Shown here: piece after piece, positions 27,173-34,850 of the stretch
Numbering within the stretch: position 1 is the first letter of the stretch
Layout of the letters: every line of letters starts with the position of its first letter
Notes under the pieces: model-generated
Told to the model about the DNA's origin: nothing
The model's database searches: none
Seen by the model: only the letters and a program-made list of their open reading frames with translations
Translations under genes and position numbers: made by a program
From: CAYVAP01 sp964343195
GTDB taxonomy: Bacteria; Bacteroidota; Bacteroidia; J057
Assembly: GCA_964343195.1 (NCBI GenBank)
Contig: CAYFIR010000008.1
Location: forward strand, 65,697-129,696
Direction: 5' to 3'
Length of the DNA: 64,000 bases

Positions 27173-28132
27173 ATGCCTGCTGGCCATTACCTGCTATTCA
27201 GTTTCCTTCTGGTAACGACTTGTCTTCCGACTTTGGCCCAACAACGGCCAGACTTTCACCCCCAACATCAGTACAGGCGCTACCAGGACTTTTTCCAAAA
27301 TGACACGGTCCCCAATCAGCTCCGTACCCGCTGGGTGAGTGGAGCCGCGATGGGAAGCTATGCAATCGGCATGGCTGGGCTGGGCTCACTCTGGTATAGT
27401 CAAGAAGATCTCTCAAGCTTTCACTTTTTTGACGACAGTCATGAATGGCAGCAAATGGACAAATTTGGCCATGCGTACAGCGGCTACCAACTCACCCGAG
27501 GACTGATTTACCTCTATCGCTGGTCAGGTCAGCCAAAGGCCAAAACCCTGGCATGGAGTGGAAGTCTGGCGTGGCTGATGGTGGGGAGCGTCGAGGTATT
27601 TGACGCTTTTGGTGAAAGCTGGGGTTTTTCATGGTCAGACGTTGCAGCCAATACCACAGGAGTGGGGCTCGCTCTGCTCAACTATGGGCTTTGGCACGAA
27701 GACCGTCTTGCCTTGAAGCTTTCCTACTACCCCTCTCCCTATGTGGGAATACCCGACTATGAGCACCTGTTCGGTAGCTCTATCACCGAATGGTGGCTCA
27801 AGGATTACAATGGGCAAACCTACTGGCTTTCCGCACGGGTGCACAGTTTCCTGCCCGAAGGTAGCTTCAAAGACCACTATCCCAAATGGCTAAACCTCGC
27901 CGTGGGCTACGGAGCCGAGGGCCTCATCGGCGGCTACGACGACCCCACCGAGGCCTGGCGCGACCGCGAATACCGCCAGCTTTACCTCAGCCTAGACCTT
28001 GATCTGAGCCAAATTGAAACACAGTCTGCTTTTCTGAGGAGTCTGTTCACCGTCGTAGGGCTGGTCCGGATTCCCTTCCCTACCCTCAGTTGGGACCCCC
28101 GCAATGGGACGCAGTTTCTGCCCTTGCACTAG
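27173..28132 (+). CDS. DUF2279 (YfiM-like) exported protein
   Basis: 319 residues with a signal peptide (to about 22, LPTLAQQ). The family core is SYAIGMAGLGSLWYSQEDLSSF, QQMDKFGHAYSGYQLTRGL, GSVEVFDAFGESWGFSWSDV and AANTTGVGLAL. These conserved D-K-x-G-H, F-D and W-S-D-x-x-A-N-T-x-G segments are typical of DUF2279 / YfiM periplasmic lipoprotein-like proteins, common in Bacteroidota. Function is not known. Mature part has several hydrophobic stretches that may be membrane-embedded. The gene is followed by a dispersed repeat copy and a convergent NUDIX gene. Confidence 0.85.
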   Translation: MPAGHYLLFSFLLVTTCLPTLAQQRPDFHPQHQYRRYQDFFQNDTVPNQLRTRWVSGAAMGSYAIGMAGLGSLWYSQEDLSSFHFFDDSHEWQQMDKFGHAYSGYQLTRGLIYLYRWSGQPKAKTLAWSGSLAWLMVGSVEVFDAFGESWGFSWSDVAANTTGVGLALLNYGLWHEDRLALKLSYYPSPYVGIPDYEHLFGSSITEWWLKDYNGQTYWLSARVHSFLPEGSFKDHYPKWLNLAVGYGAEGLIGGYDDPTEAWRDREYRQLYLSLDLDLSQIETQSAFLRSLFTVVGLVRIPFPTLSWDPRNGTQFLPLH

Positions 28133-28144
28133 GAAGAGGGAGAG

Positions 28145-28251
28145 GCGAGACCGCTGCGCTGTCAGACCGGCTAACACCTGTCAGAAGTCAGACAAAAAAG
28201 AAGGGACTTTTCGTAACCTTGTCCTGCCGAGGGCAGTACCATTCTGACTTC
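28145..28251 (+). repeat. Dispersed intergenic repeat, copy A
   Basis: About 105 bp between two convergent genes. It contains GAGACCGCTGCGCTGTCAGA, then CTGTCAGAAGTCAGA and a TCGTAACCTTGTCC segment. The same parts, in the same order, occur at 34711-34824 and on the minus strand at 54077-54165. Copy A is the most divergent in its second half. Confidence 0.7.
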
Positions 28252-28256
28252 ACAAA

Positions 28257-28946
28257 TCACTGTACCGCCTCTTCAATCAGGTGAATGACCTCAGCCATCA
28301 TCATGGCGGTGGCGCCCCAGATGAGCTCTTTATCGTTGACGATGAAGCCGGGAGCTTCGATGTAGGTACCCTTGTGGATGTCCACACGGTGCTGCCCTTT
28401 TCGGTTTTCATCCAGAAACTGATCGACCTGTACCTCGATGATTTCGGCGACCTCGACGGGGTCTGGTACAAAGTCGGGGCGTTTATCGGTAACAGCGAGT
28501 CGGGGATAGACGATGGAATTACTGGGCGGAATGTACAGCTCGGTCAGGGCGCCGATGACCTCTACTTCGTGGGCCTTGATGCCCATTTCCTCATCGGCCT
28601 CACGCAGGGCCGTAGCTGTGAAGTCCACATCCATCGGTTCTCGTCGTCCACCGGGAAAGCTGATCTGGCCTCCGTGTACACGCCCGTCCTGGCTGCGACG
28701 CATAAACGGAATGTACCAATGTCCTTCATGGGGATATAGCAAAACCAACACTGCACTCTGCCGGGCAGTAGGGGGGATGCGTACCTTTCGACCCCGGATG
28801 GAAGGAGCCATCAGCATTTGAGCATCAAGCCCGGGTAAGGGATTGCTCAATCTGTTTCGTAATGCTTCTGGTAATTCAGGCGAATATTGCACGAAGTGAG
28901 AGAAATTGTTGATTATCTGGATGCTTGAAGCATGAGAGAAGTCCAA
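28257..28946 (-). CDS. NUDIX hydrolase, CoA pyrophosphatase type
   Basis: 229 residues. The Nudix box reads GGRREPMDVDFTATALREADEEMGI (in two parts, about 107-132), with the metal-binding READEE. The preceding HGGQISFPGG and N-terminal region (SHFVQYSPELPEALRNRL and LPGLDAQ) fit the CoA-pyrophosphatase subfamily (YeaB/NudL-like), which splits CoA to 3',5'-ADP and phosphopantetheine. No ATG precedes the conserved N-terminal part: the frame is closed by a TGA directly before a TTG at 28946, so I use that TTG as start. The neighbour rlmN is on the same strand, 46 bp upstream, and could be cotranscribed. Confidence 0.85.
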   Translation of the reverse strand: MDFSHASSIQIINNFSHFVQYSPELPEALRNRLSNPLPGLDAQMLMAPSIRGRKVRIPPTARQSAVLVLLYPHEGHWYIPFMRRSQDGRVHGGQISFPGGRREPMDVDFTATALREADEEMGIKAHEVEVIGALTELYIPPSNSIVYPRLAVTDKRPDFVPDPVEVAEIIEVQVDQFLDENRKGQHRVDIHKGTYIEAPGFIVNDKELIWGATAMMMAEVIHLIEEAVQ

Positions 28947-28992
28947 TCATAAGCTGGAAGATGCACTATCGCGCATATCAGCCGGGTAACTT

Positions 28993-30066
28993 TCACCCTT
29001 GAACTTTCAATTTCGACCCAGCTTTTTCCCAGCGCTTCATCGCCAATTGTCCACAAGCCCCATCGACATCCTTTCCTCGGCTGCGGCGCACATTGATGAT
29101 CACACCATTCTTTTCCAGATGGGCGACGAACGCATCCAGCCGCTGGGGGGTGGTCATCTGGAAGCCAGTTCCTTCAACGGGATTGTACTCGATAATGTTC
29201 ACCTTACTGGGGACATGCCGCACGAAATCCACCAGTTCCTGAGCGTCCTGGAGGCTGTCGTTGAGGTCCTTGAGCATGATGTACTCATAGGTGACGCGCG
29301 TATGGGTCTTTTCGTAGAAATATTCCAGGCCCTCTTTCAATGCCTCCAGTGAGTTGGTCTCATTGATCGGCATGATTTCGTTGCGCTTGGCGTCATTGGC
29401 GGCGTGAAGCGAGAGGGCAAATTCAAATCTGGCACCGTCGTCTCCGAGACGCTTGATCAGTTTGGCGACTCCAGCGGTTGAGACCGTGATGCGACGCGGA
29501 GACATGCCCATGCCCGCCTCATCGGTGATCATGTCGATGGAGCCCATGACATTGCGGTAGTTGAGCAGGGGCTCGCCCATGCCCATATACACAATGTTAC
29601 TGAGCGGTCGGCCAAAGTGCTTTTCGCTCTCCTGATTGAGCTTGTAAACCTGATCGTAAATTTCGTAGTGATGCAGGTTGTGCTTGAGGTCGAGGAAGCC
29701 TGTCGCACAAAACTTACAGGCCAATGAGCAGCCAGCCTGAGAAGAAACACAGGCCGTCACCCGGCTGGAAGTGGGAATGAGCACGCCTTCGACCTCCTGA
29801 CCTCCAGCCAATCGAAAGGCGTACTTAACGGTGCCGTCCTTGCTCTTGAGCTCGTTTTCGATCTGGGCCTGCCCGATGTCGTAGTGCTGCTCCAGCTTTT
29901 CACGCAGGCCTTTGCTCAGATTGGTCATGTCTGAGAAGGCTGCCGCGTGCTTTTGCCACAGCCACTGGTGCACCTGTTTAGCGCGAAACTTCTTCTCCCC
30001 CATTTCCAACAGCGCCTCTTCCAGTTGAGCCAGACTCAGCGTCCGTATGTTCTTCCTCTTTTCCAT
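28993..30066 (-). CDS. rlmN: Dual-specificity RNA methyltransferase RlmN
   Basis: 357 residues from the ATG at 30066. The radical SAM motif CSLACKFC (C-x3-C-x2-C) is present after SSQAGC. A Cys near the C-terminus (VDGACGQLA) is the methyl-carrying second catalytic Cys, and the first lies in RVTACVSSQAG. GMGEPLLNYRNV and SLHAANDAKRNEIMPIN are also typical. The enzyme methylates C2 of A2503 in 23S rRNA and A37 of some tRNAs. Full length and intact. The TTG three codons upstream is an alternative start. Confidence 0.96.
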   Translation of the reverse strand: MEKRKNIRTLSLAQLEEALLEMGEKKFRAKQVHQWLWQKHAAAFSDMTNLSKGLREKLEQHYDIGQAQIENELKSKDGTVKYAFRLAGGQEVEGVLIPTSSRVTACVSSQAGCSLACKFCATGFLDLKHNLHHYEIYDQVYKLNQESEKHFGRPLSNIVYMGMGEPLLNYRNVMGSIDMITDEAGMGMSPRRITVSTAGVAKLIKRLGDDGARFEFALSLHAANDAKRNEIMPINETNSLEALKEGLEYFYEKTHTRVTYEYIMLKDLNDSLQDAQELVDFVRHVPSKVNIIEYNPVEGTGFQMTTPQRLDAFVAHLEKNGVIINVRRSRGKDVDGACGQLAMKRWEKAGSKLKVQG

Positions 30067-30232
30067 GCGGGACAAAGATACGATTTTACCGAGAGGAAGT
30101 TGAGAAGAAGCCCAGCAACTGGTAAGGTGGGTGAAAATCCGTAATTTGGAGTGTGGGTTAGCTTACGGGCCAATGGAGCTTTTCTATATCCAGAAACAGG
30201 TTTCGTAGAATTCATCCCAACATTCCGATAAA

Positions 30233-31267
30233 ATGGCTGCTATTCGACTTTTTCTTTTGGCTATACTTCTGATGGTACAATTACTGGGCTGCCAGGAACT
30301 CCTGAGTCAGTCTTCGGAAGTTGAATTCAGGGACCATGACTCGCTACAACGCATCGAGGTCTATGTCGCCGGAGAATTTTTCACCGCCTATCGCTACGAA
30401 GGCGGCCACCTCAAAAAGCCCATTATTTACCCCATTCTGACGGCTGATGGGACACCCGTCACCCGTGGCTATCCGCTTGATCCCCGCCCTGGAGAGCGCA
30501 TCGACCACCCCCACCACATGGGGCTGTGGTTCAATCATGGCGACGTCAACGACCTCGATTTCTGGAACAACTCCACCGCCCGCCCTGCCGAGCAGCGCGC
30601 CCATTATGGCCACATCACCCACGAAGAAATTCTCCAGATGGAGCATGGCGTCCTGCAGGTGCAAAAAGCCTGGCGACGCCCCGACAGCTCGATTTTGCTG
30701 GATGAGGTAACCCAATTCACCTTAAGCGGTGGCGACGGCTACCGCCTCATCGACCACCATAGCACCCTCACCGCGCGGGAGCAGGTCGTCTTCGAAGACT
30801 CCAAGGAGGGGATGTTTGCCATACGGGTGCGACGGGAGTTGGAACTCCCCGAGGAAAAAGCCATCGTGCTGCTGGATGAAACCCTGACCCCTTTGCCCAA
30901 GCAAATCAACAACGAAGGCCTCAGCGGCAATTACCTCAACAGCGAGGGAGCCGAGGGCAACGATGTCTGGGGGCAACGCGCCCGCTGGATGGCGCTATCC
31001 GGCGTCGTGAACGACGAATCCATCACCATCCTGATGATGAGCGCCCCCGAAAACCCCAACTATCCGCCACACTGGATGGCGCGGGGATATGGGCTATTTG
31101 CCGTCAATCCGCTCGGCAGCGAGGTGTACACCGATGGACAGGAAACCCTCAACCTGACCCTGGAAGGGGGCGAGAGCGTGTCTTTCCGGCATCGCGTGGT
31201 GATTTATTCGGGAGAAAAACCGGAGCAGGAGGAGCTAGAGGAAGCGTTTGAGGAGTTTTGCAAATAA
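30233..31267 (+). CDS. PmoA-like (DUF6807) lipoprotein
   Basis: 344 residues with a lipobox at about residue 20 (VQLLGC). The central motif DHPHHMGLWFNHGDVNDLDFW (about 96-116, in two parts) is the signature of the PmoA/DUF6807 family, named from a methane-oxygenase context but widespread in polysaccharide-using Bacteroidota and Planctomycetota. Other conserved parts are YRLIDHHSTLTAR, NYLNSEGAEGNDVWGQRARW and HWMARGYGLFAVNPLGS. Role unclear; often linked to carbohydrate utilisation. No sugar genes flank it. The name does not mean methane oxidation here. Confidence 0.8.
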   Translation: MAAIRLFLLAILLMVQLLGCQELLSQSSEVEFRDHDSLQRIEVYVAGEFFTAYRYEGGHLKKPIIYPILTADGTPVTRGYPLDPRPGERIDHPHHMGLWFNHGDVNDLDFWNNSTARPAEQRAHYGHITHEEILQMEHGVLQVQKAWRRPDSSILLDEVTQFTLSGGDGYRLIDHHSTLTAREQVVFEDSKEGMFAIRVRRELELPEEKAIVLLDETLTPLPKQINNEGLSGNYLNSEGAEGNDVWGQRARWMALSGVVNDESITILMMSAPENPNYPPHWMARGYGLFAVNPLGSEVYTDGQETLNLTLEGGESVSFRHRVVIYSGEKPEQEELEEAFEEFCK

Positions 31268-31326
31268 AGAGAAGCTCGCCCAACTTTTGCTTATCTTTAA
31301 ATCAGGATCGTCAACCTGTTGCTGAT

Positions 31327-32223
31327 ATGACCACCACGACCGCTCGTTACATCAATCTGTTTACCGACTTTGGTTTTAAGAAGCTCTTCGGTGAAGAGCC
31401 GAACAAAGACCTGTTGATTTCCTTTCTCAACGAATTACTTGAAAAGGAAAATCGAATTACAGACTTGAGCTACCTAAAAAACGAACAATTAGGCCAGCAT
31501 GAGGGAGAGCGCCGGGCAGTGTACGACCTTTATTGCACCAATCAGAAAGGGGAAAAGTTCATTGTAGAAATACAGCGAGCCAAGCAAGAGTACTTCAAGG
31601 ATCGAAGTGTTTACTACTCCACATTTGCCATTCAAGAGCAAGCCACTAAAGGTCGGCAGTGGCAATATGAACTCAAAGGAGTATATACCATTGCCGTCAT
31701 GGACTTTGTCTTTGATAGCCAGGACACCGACAAAATCGAGCATCGCATCAAGCTGATGGATACGCAAACGCACCGGGTGTTTTATGACAAGCTAACTTTC
31801 ATCTACCTGGAGGTACCCAAGTTTGACAAGCAGCTATCAGAGCTCGAAACAGACTATGAACGCTGGCTGTATGCCTTCAAAAACCTTCATCGGCTGTCCG
31901 ACCGCCCCAAGGAGCTTCAGGCCGGAGTTTTCCAGAAACTCTTTGAACTTGCTGAAATCGCACGCCTGGACGACCGTGACCGCGCTGTTTATCAGGAAAG
32001 CCTCAAAGACTATTGGGACCTCAAAAGCGCCATGGATACCTATTACAAGGAAGGATTAGAAGAAGGACGGGAAGAAGGACGAGAAGTGGGACGAGAAGAG
32101 GGCGAAAAGAAAAAAGCTCAGGATATGGCGCGAAAGGCTTTGGAGAAAGGCTTAACAGTGGAACTGATCATAGAACTGACAGGTCTCAGCCAGGAGGAGA
32201 TTGAGGCATTGAAAGGAGGGTAA
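31327..32223 (+). CDS. Rpn/PD-(D/E)XK-type putative nuclease (transposase-like)
   Basis: 298 residues from the ATG at 31327; an upstream start at 31258 overlaps the previous gene and would add unlikely residues. N-terminal YINLFTDFGFKKLFGEEPNK and YDLYCTNQKGEKFIVEIQRAKQEYF (D...E-x-Q) are the restriction-like nuclease core of the Rpn / PD-(D/E)XK family, with D and EIQ as metal-site candidates. The C-terminus has a charged EEGREEGREVGREEGEKKK tail, as usual for the family, then a small helical KGLTVELIIELTGLSQEEI motif. Members promote recombination and some act against phage. No IS ends or mobile partners seen. Confidence 0.85.
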   Translation: MTTTTARYINLFTDFGFKKLFGEEPNKDLLISFLNELLEKENRITDLSYLKNEQLGQHEGERRAVYDLYCTNQKGEKFIVEIQRAKQEYFKDRSVYYSTFAIQEQATKGRQWQYELKGVYTIAVMDFVFDSQDTDKIEHRIKLMDTQTHRVFYDKLTFIYLEVPKFDKQLSELETDYERWLYAFKNLHRLSDRPKELQAGVFQKLFELAEIARLDDRDRAVYQESLKDYWDLKSAMDTYYKEGLEEGREEGREVGREEGEKKKAQDMARKALEKGLTVELIIELTGLSQEEIEALKGG

Positions 32224-32243
32224 AACATCTGTTTTTTTTGCGC

Positions 32244-32969
32244 ATGACCACCTCGACCTATCAAATCGTTCTGATTTTTTGCTTTTCATGGCTGTCCACC
32301 ACCTTTGCCCAATCTCCTCTCATCCATGACGAGTCCTACCTCGATCCCTCTTTTGTAGAGTTTCGAATGAAGCTCGGCGAGGCCATTTTGAATCGGGATA
32401 CCAGCCTGCTGAAGCCGCTGCTGGCAGAGCATATCGTCGAAAGCAAGGATGGATACATGGATGCGAGTCCGGCCCAATTCATCCAATCTTTTAGTGAGAA
32501 AAACGGGGAAAGTTGGGAACTGCTCGAAAGGATATCACGATTCGGCTTTAACCGCTTCCGTACCAAGGACTCTTACTGGCATATGCCAGAAGGAACCCTT
32601 GGGTTTCAGGCCCCTTCATACCATTGGAAATTCAATATGGACAGCCTACTCCTGGTTTTAGGCAAAAATGTCAACGTGCGCCAATACCCTGGCCTTAGTG
32701 CTCCTACCATTGCTCAGGTTAGCTACGAAGTGTTGGCATGCGATTGCAATATCCTAACTGCGACGGATAGCACCATCGTGAAAGCAGATGGAAGAAAATG
32801 GCATGAGGTATATCTCCCAGATGGACGAAGTGGCTATATCGCCTACTCCCTGACCAGTGTTTCCGTTTACCGCGAGCTAACCGTCGCCAAACTGGATGGG
32901 GAGTGGAAGATTGTATCTTTCTTTATGGCACCAGGGGTGTTGAGCTCCTACCCTCTCCAATTCAGGTAG
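32244..32969 (+). CDS. Exported SH3-like domain protein
   Basis: 241 residues from the ATG at 32244 with a signal peptide ending TTFAQ. The C-terminal half holds LGKNVNVRQYPGLSAPTIAQVSYEV and WHEVYLPDGRSGYIAYSLT, which is the pattern of a bacterial SH3 domain (N-V-R-x3-G...G-Y-I). Such domains bind cell-wall or peptide ligands. The N-terminal part is a 100-residue alpha/beta region of no recognised family (ETLEA-type helices). The last 22 bp overlap the 3' end of the convergent Fic gene. Confidence 0.7.
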   Translation: MTTSTYQIVLIFCFSWLSTTFAQSPLIHDESYLDPSFVEFRMKLGEAILNRDTSLLKPLLAEHIVESKDGYMDASPAQFIQSFSEKNGESWELLERISRFGFNRFRTKDSYWHMPEGTLGFQAPSYHWKFNMDSLLLVLGKNVNVRQYPGLSAPTIAQVSYEVLACDCNILTATDSTIVKADGRKWHEVYLPDGRSGYIAYSLTSVSVYRELTVAKLDGEWKIVSFFMAPGVLSSYPLQFR

Positions 32970-34054
32970 TACCTCGTATGTTTCCTCTCCCCCCGCCGTA
33001 TCAGGGCATGTTTTTCAACCAAGTCCTGCAAGTCGCGGGTAGTGGTAGCCGCCGAGGTTCCGGTGATCCGTTGGTAGTTGCTGGCACTTAGCCCGCTGTC
33101 AAAGCCACCCGGCCCTGCCCGAAAAAGCCGCGCCAAAGCTTTTTCCTGACGCGGATTGAGCCTTCCTCTCAGCTCATCGAATAGCCGGGCTTTGAACAGC
33201 AGAAAATCCAGTTGCTCCAGTGTACGCTCTTGCGCTTCTATCACGCGATCGGCAAACCAATCTAACCAACCGGATACATCATTGCTGAGGCTGGCCCTGT
33301 TTAGCCTGTCATAGTACTCCTTTCGAGTTTGCTCCAGGGTATCCGCCAGCATGAGCAGACTTGGCTGACCTATTGCCTGGGATAATATCCGTTCAGATAT
33401 AGCCCTACCAATTCGGCCATTGCCATCCTCAAATGGGTGAATGGATTCAAAGTACAAATGAGCAATTCCTGCTCTGGTAATGGCTGGTATTGGCTCAGTA
33501 CCTCCAGGGTGGGAATCATGCAACCAGGCCAGAAAACGTTTCATTTCTTCCGGAACCCGGGAGGAGGGTGGGGCTTCGAAATGTACGACTGGTCGCTCCA
33601 AAGGCCCAGACATAATCTGCATAGGATCATCATGGGTGCGGTATCCGCCTATGACTTGCAGATCCCGACGCCCCTGGGTGAGCATGCGATGCCATTCGAA
33701 CAGTTGTTTATCATCCAGTGGAAGCGCAAAATTTTGGTACACCTCCACCATCATCTCTGCGATGCCATACTCTGCCGGCTTTACCCTGCGCCCATCCGCT
33801 GCCAATCCCAGCAAACGCCTTATCGACACCTGGACGCTGTCACGGTCAAGCAATTCGCCCTCAATCTGGGAAGTCTGAGTAGCTTCTGTACTGAGCAGTT
33901 CTACCCGCAATTCAGCCTTGTCAGTGTCGCTCAGGTGTTCAAATTTCCCAATCCACTTCCCAGTAGATTTCAAAAACTGATCCTCCCGACTTCGAAGCGC
34001 CTGAGCATCGTAGCGAAATTCTCCCCAATCCTGTAACTGCCAATTCCAGCGCAT
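32948..34054 (-). CDS. Fic-family AMP-transferase with wHTH tail
   Basis: 368 residues from the ATG at 34054, where MRWNWQLQDWGEFRYD begins a DUF4172-type N-terminus. The inhibitory motif T-x3-E-G (TSQIEGE, about 61-66) sits in the N-terminal part, so it is a class II Fic. The active site is HPFEDGNGRIGR (His206). Such enzymes transfer AMP or another nucleotide moiety to hydroxyl groups of target proteins. The C-terminus (about 300-368, LNPRQEKALARLFRAG...DLVEKHALIRRGERKHTRYYL) resembles a winged helix-turn-helix, so autoregulation is plausible. Three GAGCGATAG copies lie just upstream. No separate antitoxin gene is present. Confidence 0.9.
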   Translation of the reverse strand: MRWNWQLQDWGEFRYDAQALRSREDQFLKSTGKWIGKFEHLSDTDKAELRVELLSTEATQTSQIEGELLDRDSVQVSIRRLLGLAADGRRVKPAEYGIAEMMVEVYQNFALPLDDKQLFEWHRMLTQGRRDLQVIGGYRTHDDPMQIMSGPLERPVVHFEAPPSSRVPEEMKRFLAWLHDSHPGGTEPIPAITRAGIAHLYFESIHPFEDGNGRIGRAISERILSQAIGQPSLLMLADTLEQTRKEYYDRLNRASLSNDVSGWLDWFADRVIEAQERTLEQLDFLLFKARLFDELRGRLNPRQEKALARLFRAGPGGFDSGLSASNYQRITGTSAATTTRDLQDLVEKHALIRRGERKHTRYYLNWRG

Positions 34055-34082
34055 TTCTTGATAATGAGTGATAAACTCCAAT

Positions 34083-34137
34083 CCTATCGCTCAAAATACC
34101 CCAAATTATGAGCGATAGCAACCCTCCCTATCGCTCA
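34083..34137 (-). promoter_or_regulatory. Three operator-like repeats before fic
   Basis: CCTATCGCTCA at 34083-34093 and again at 34127-34137, with the reverse orientation TGAGCGATAG at 34109-34118. They start 29 bp before the fic start codon and cover its promoter region. Repeated, partly inverted sites are the usual pattern of a cooperative repressor; the wHTH end of Fic is the nearest candidate. Confidence 0.5.
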
Positions 34138-34159
34138 ACTTGAAGTTTTTACCCCAATC

Positions 34160-34205
34160 TACGACACAAGTCGTAAAAATATTTGCATCTACGACACTTG
34201 TCGTT
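34160..34205 (+). promoter_or_regulatory. Two BlaI-type operators over the blaI promoter
   Basis: TACGACACAAGTCGTA (34160-34175) and TACGACACTTGTCGTT (34190-34205) are palindromes of TACGAC-N4-GTCGTA, 30 bp apart. The second lies between a TTTG at 34182-34185 and a TATACTTG at 34206-34213, a promoter-like pair with 20 bp spacing. BlaI/MecI dimers bind palindromes of this kind upstream of their own gene. Confidence 0.6.
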
Positions 34206-34235
34206 TATACTTGTAACATCATCGCAGCAGCAGAA

Positions 34236-34333
34236 GAATTCGTCATTCGGAATTCGTACTTCATAATTCCCATGGCGATTTCCTTCCCGCTCACCAGCCC
34301 CTGATTACGAATCACGAATCATCAATTACGAAT
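34236..34333. repeat. ATTCGT/ACGAAT-rich tract
   Basis: Repeated short units resembling AATTCGTA and ATTACGAAT occur from 34236 to 34333, on both strands. Similar units occur near 50768 (before cydB end) and 51951-51963 (after hemE end). Low-complexity spacer in this genome; function unknown. Confidence 0.4.
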
Positions 34334-34341
34334 TATTCCCC

Positions 34342-34710
34342 ATGTCCCCCTCCGAAGCTGAAATAGAAATCCTGCAAGTGCTCTGGCAACATGGCCGTTG
34401 TACGGTGCGCTTCATCCACGAGCAAGTCTCGCAGCGGCGGGAGGTGCGCTATACCACCACCCTGAAGCAGCTCCAGCGCATGGTGGAAAAGCACTTTGTA
34501 CAGCAACACAAGACAGGAAAATCCCACGAATATACCGCCCTGCTCCCTGAGCAGGATGTCAAAGGCTCACTGGTGCAGCGACTGGTCAATACGGCCTTCA
34601 AAGGTTCGACCGCCGACCTGCTGCTACATGCCCTGGGCGACAGCGACCCCAGCGAGGATGAGCTCGATGCCCTCGAGAAGTGGCTGGAGAAGAAAAGAAG
34701 CGAGAAATGA
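34342..34710 (+). CDS. blaI: BlaI/MecI/CopY-family repressor
   Basis: 122 residues. SPSEAEIEILQVLWQHGRCTV and the TTTLKQLQRMVEKHFVQQHKTGK region (about 28-60) make the winged helix; the C-terminal helical part (STADLLLHALGDSDPSEDELDALEKWL) is the dimer and protease-cleavage region. It represses its own operon and is removed by the BlaR1/MecR1-type M56 protease, encoded 140 bp downstream. Two palindromic operators overlap the promoter at 34160-34205. The 5' untranslated region is about 130 bases. A repeat copy separates it from the protease gene. Confidence 0.92.
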   Translation: MSPSEAEIEILQVLWQHGRCTVRFIHEQVSQRREVRYTTTLKQLQRMVEKHFVQQHKTGKSHEYTALLPEQDVKGSLVQRLVNTAFKGSTADLLLHALGDSDPSEDELDALEKWLEKKRSEK

Positions 34711-34824
34711 GATCGCTGCGCTGTGAGACCGTTTCACTGTCAGACCGCTGCGCTGTCAGAAAGAGGAAAAAAGACAAAGGTCTTTGTAACCCTGTTATGG
34801 CTACGCCAGTAACTTTCTGACCTC
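34711..34824 (+). repeat. Dispersed intergenic repeat, copy B
   Basis: Between the BlaI gene and its M56 protease. Holds two GAC-CGCTGCGCTGTCAGA-like units, an A/G-rich part, then TTTGTAACCCTGTTATGGC and TACGCCAGT. This last block agrees closely with copy C (54077-54165, minus strand): TTTGTAAACCTGTTTTGGC, TACGCTAGT. Confidence 0.75.
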
Positions 34825-34850
34825 TACTTTCAACTTTAAACCTGCCAACT

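Noticed and set aside
31327..32223. Active insertion sequence
   Set aside because: Rpn-type proteins are stand-alone; no terminal repeats or target duplications flank the gene.
32948..34054. Two-gene Fic toxin-antitoxin
   Set aside because: The inhibitory helix motif is within the Fic protein itself and no small partner gene lies beside it.
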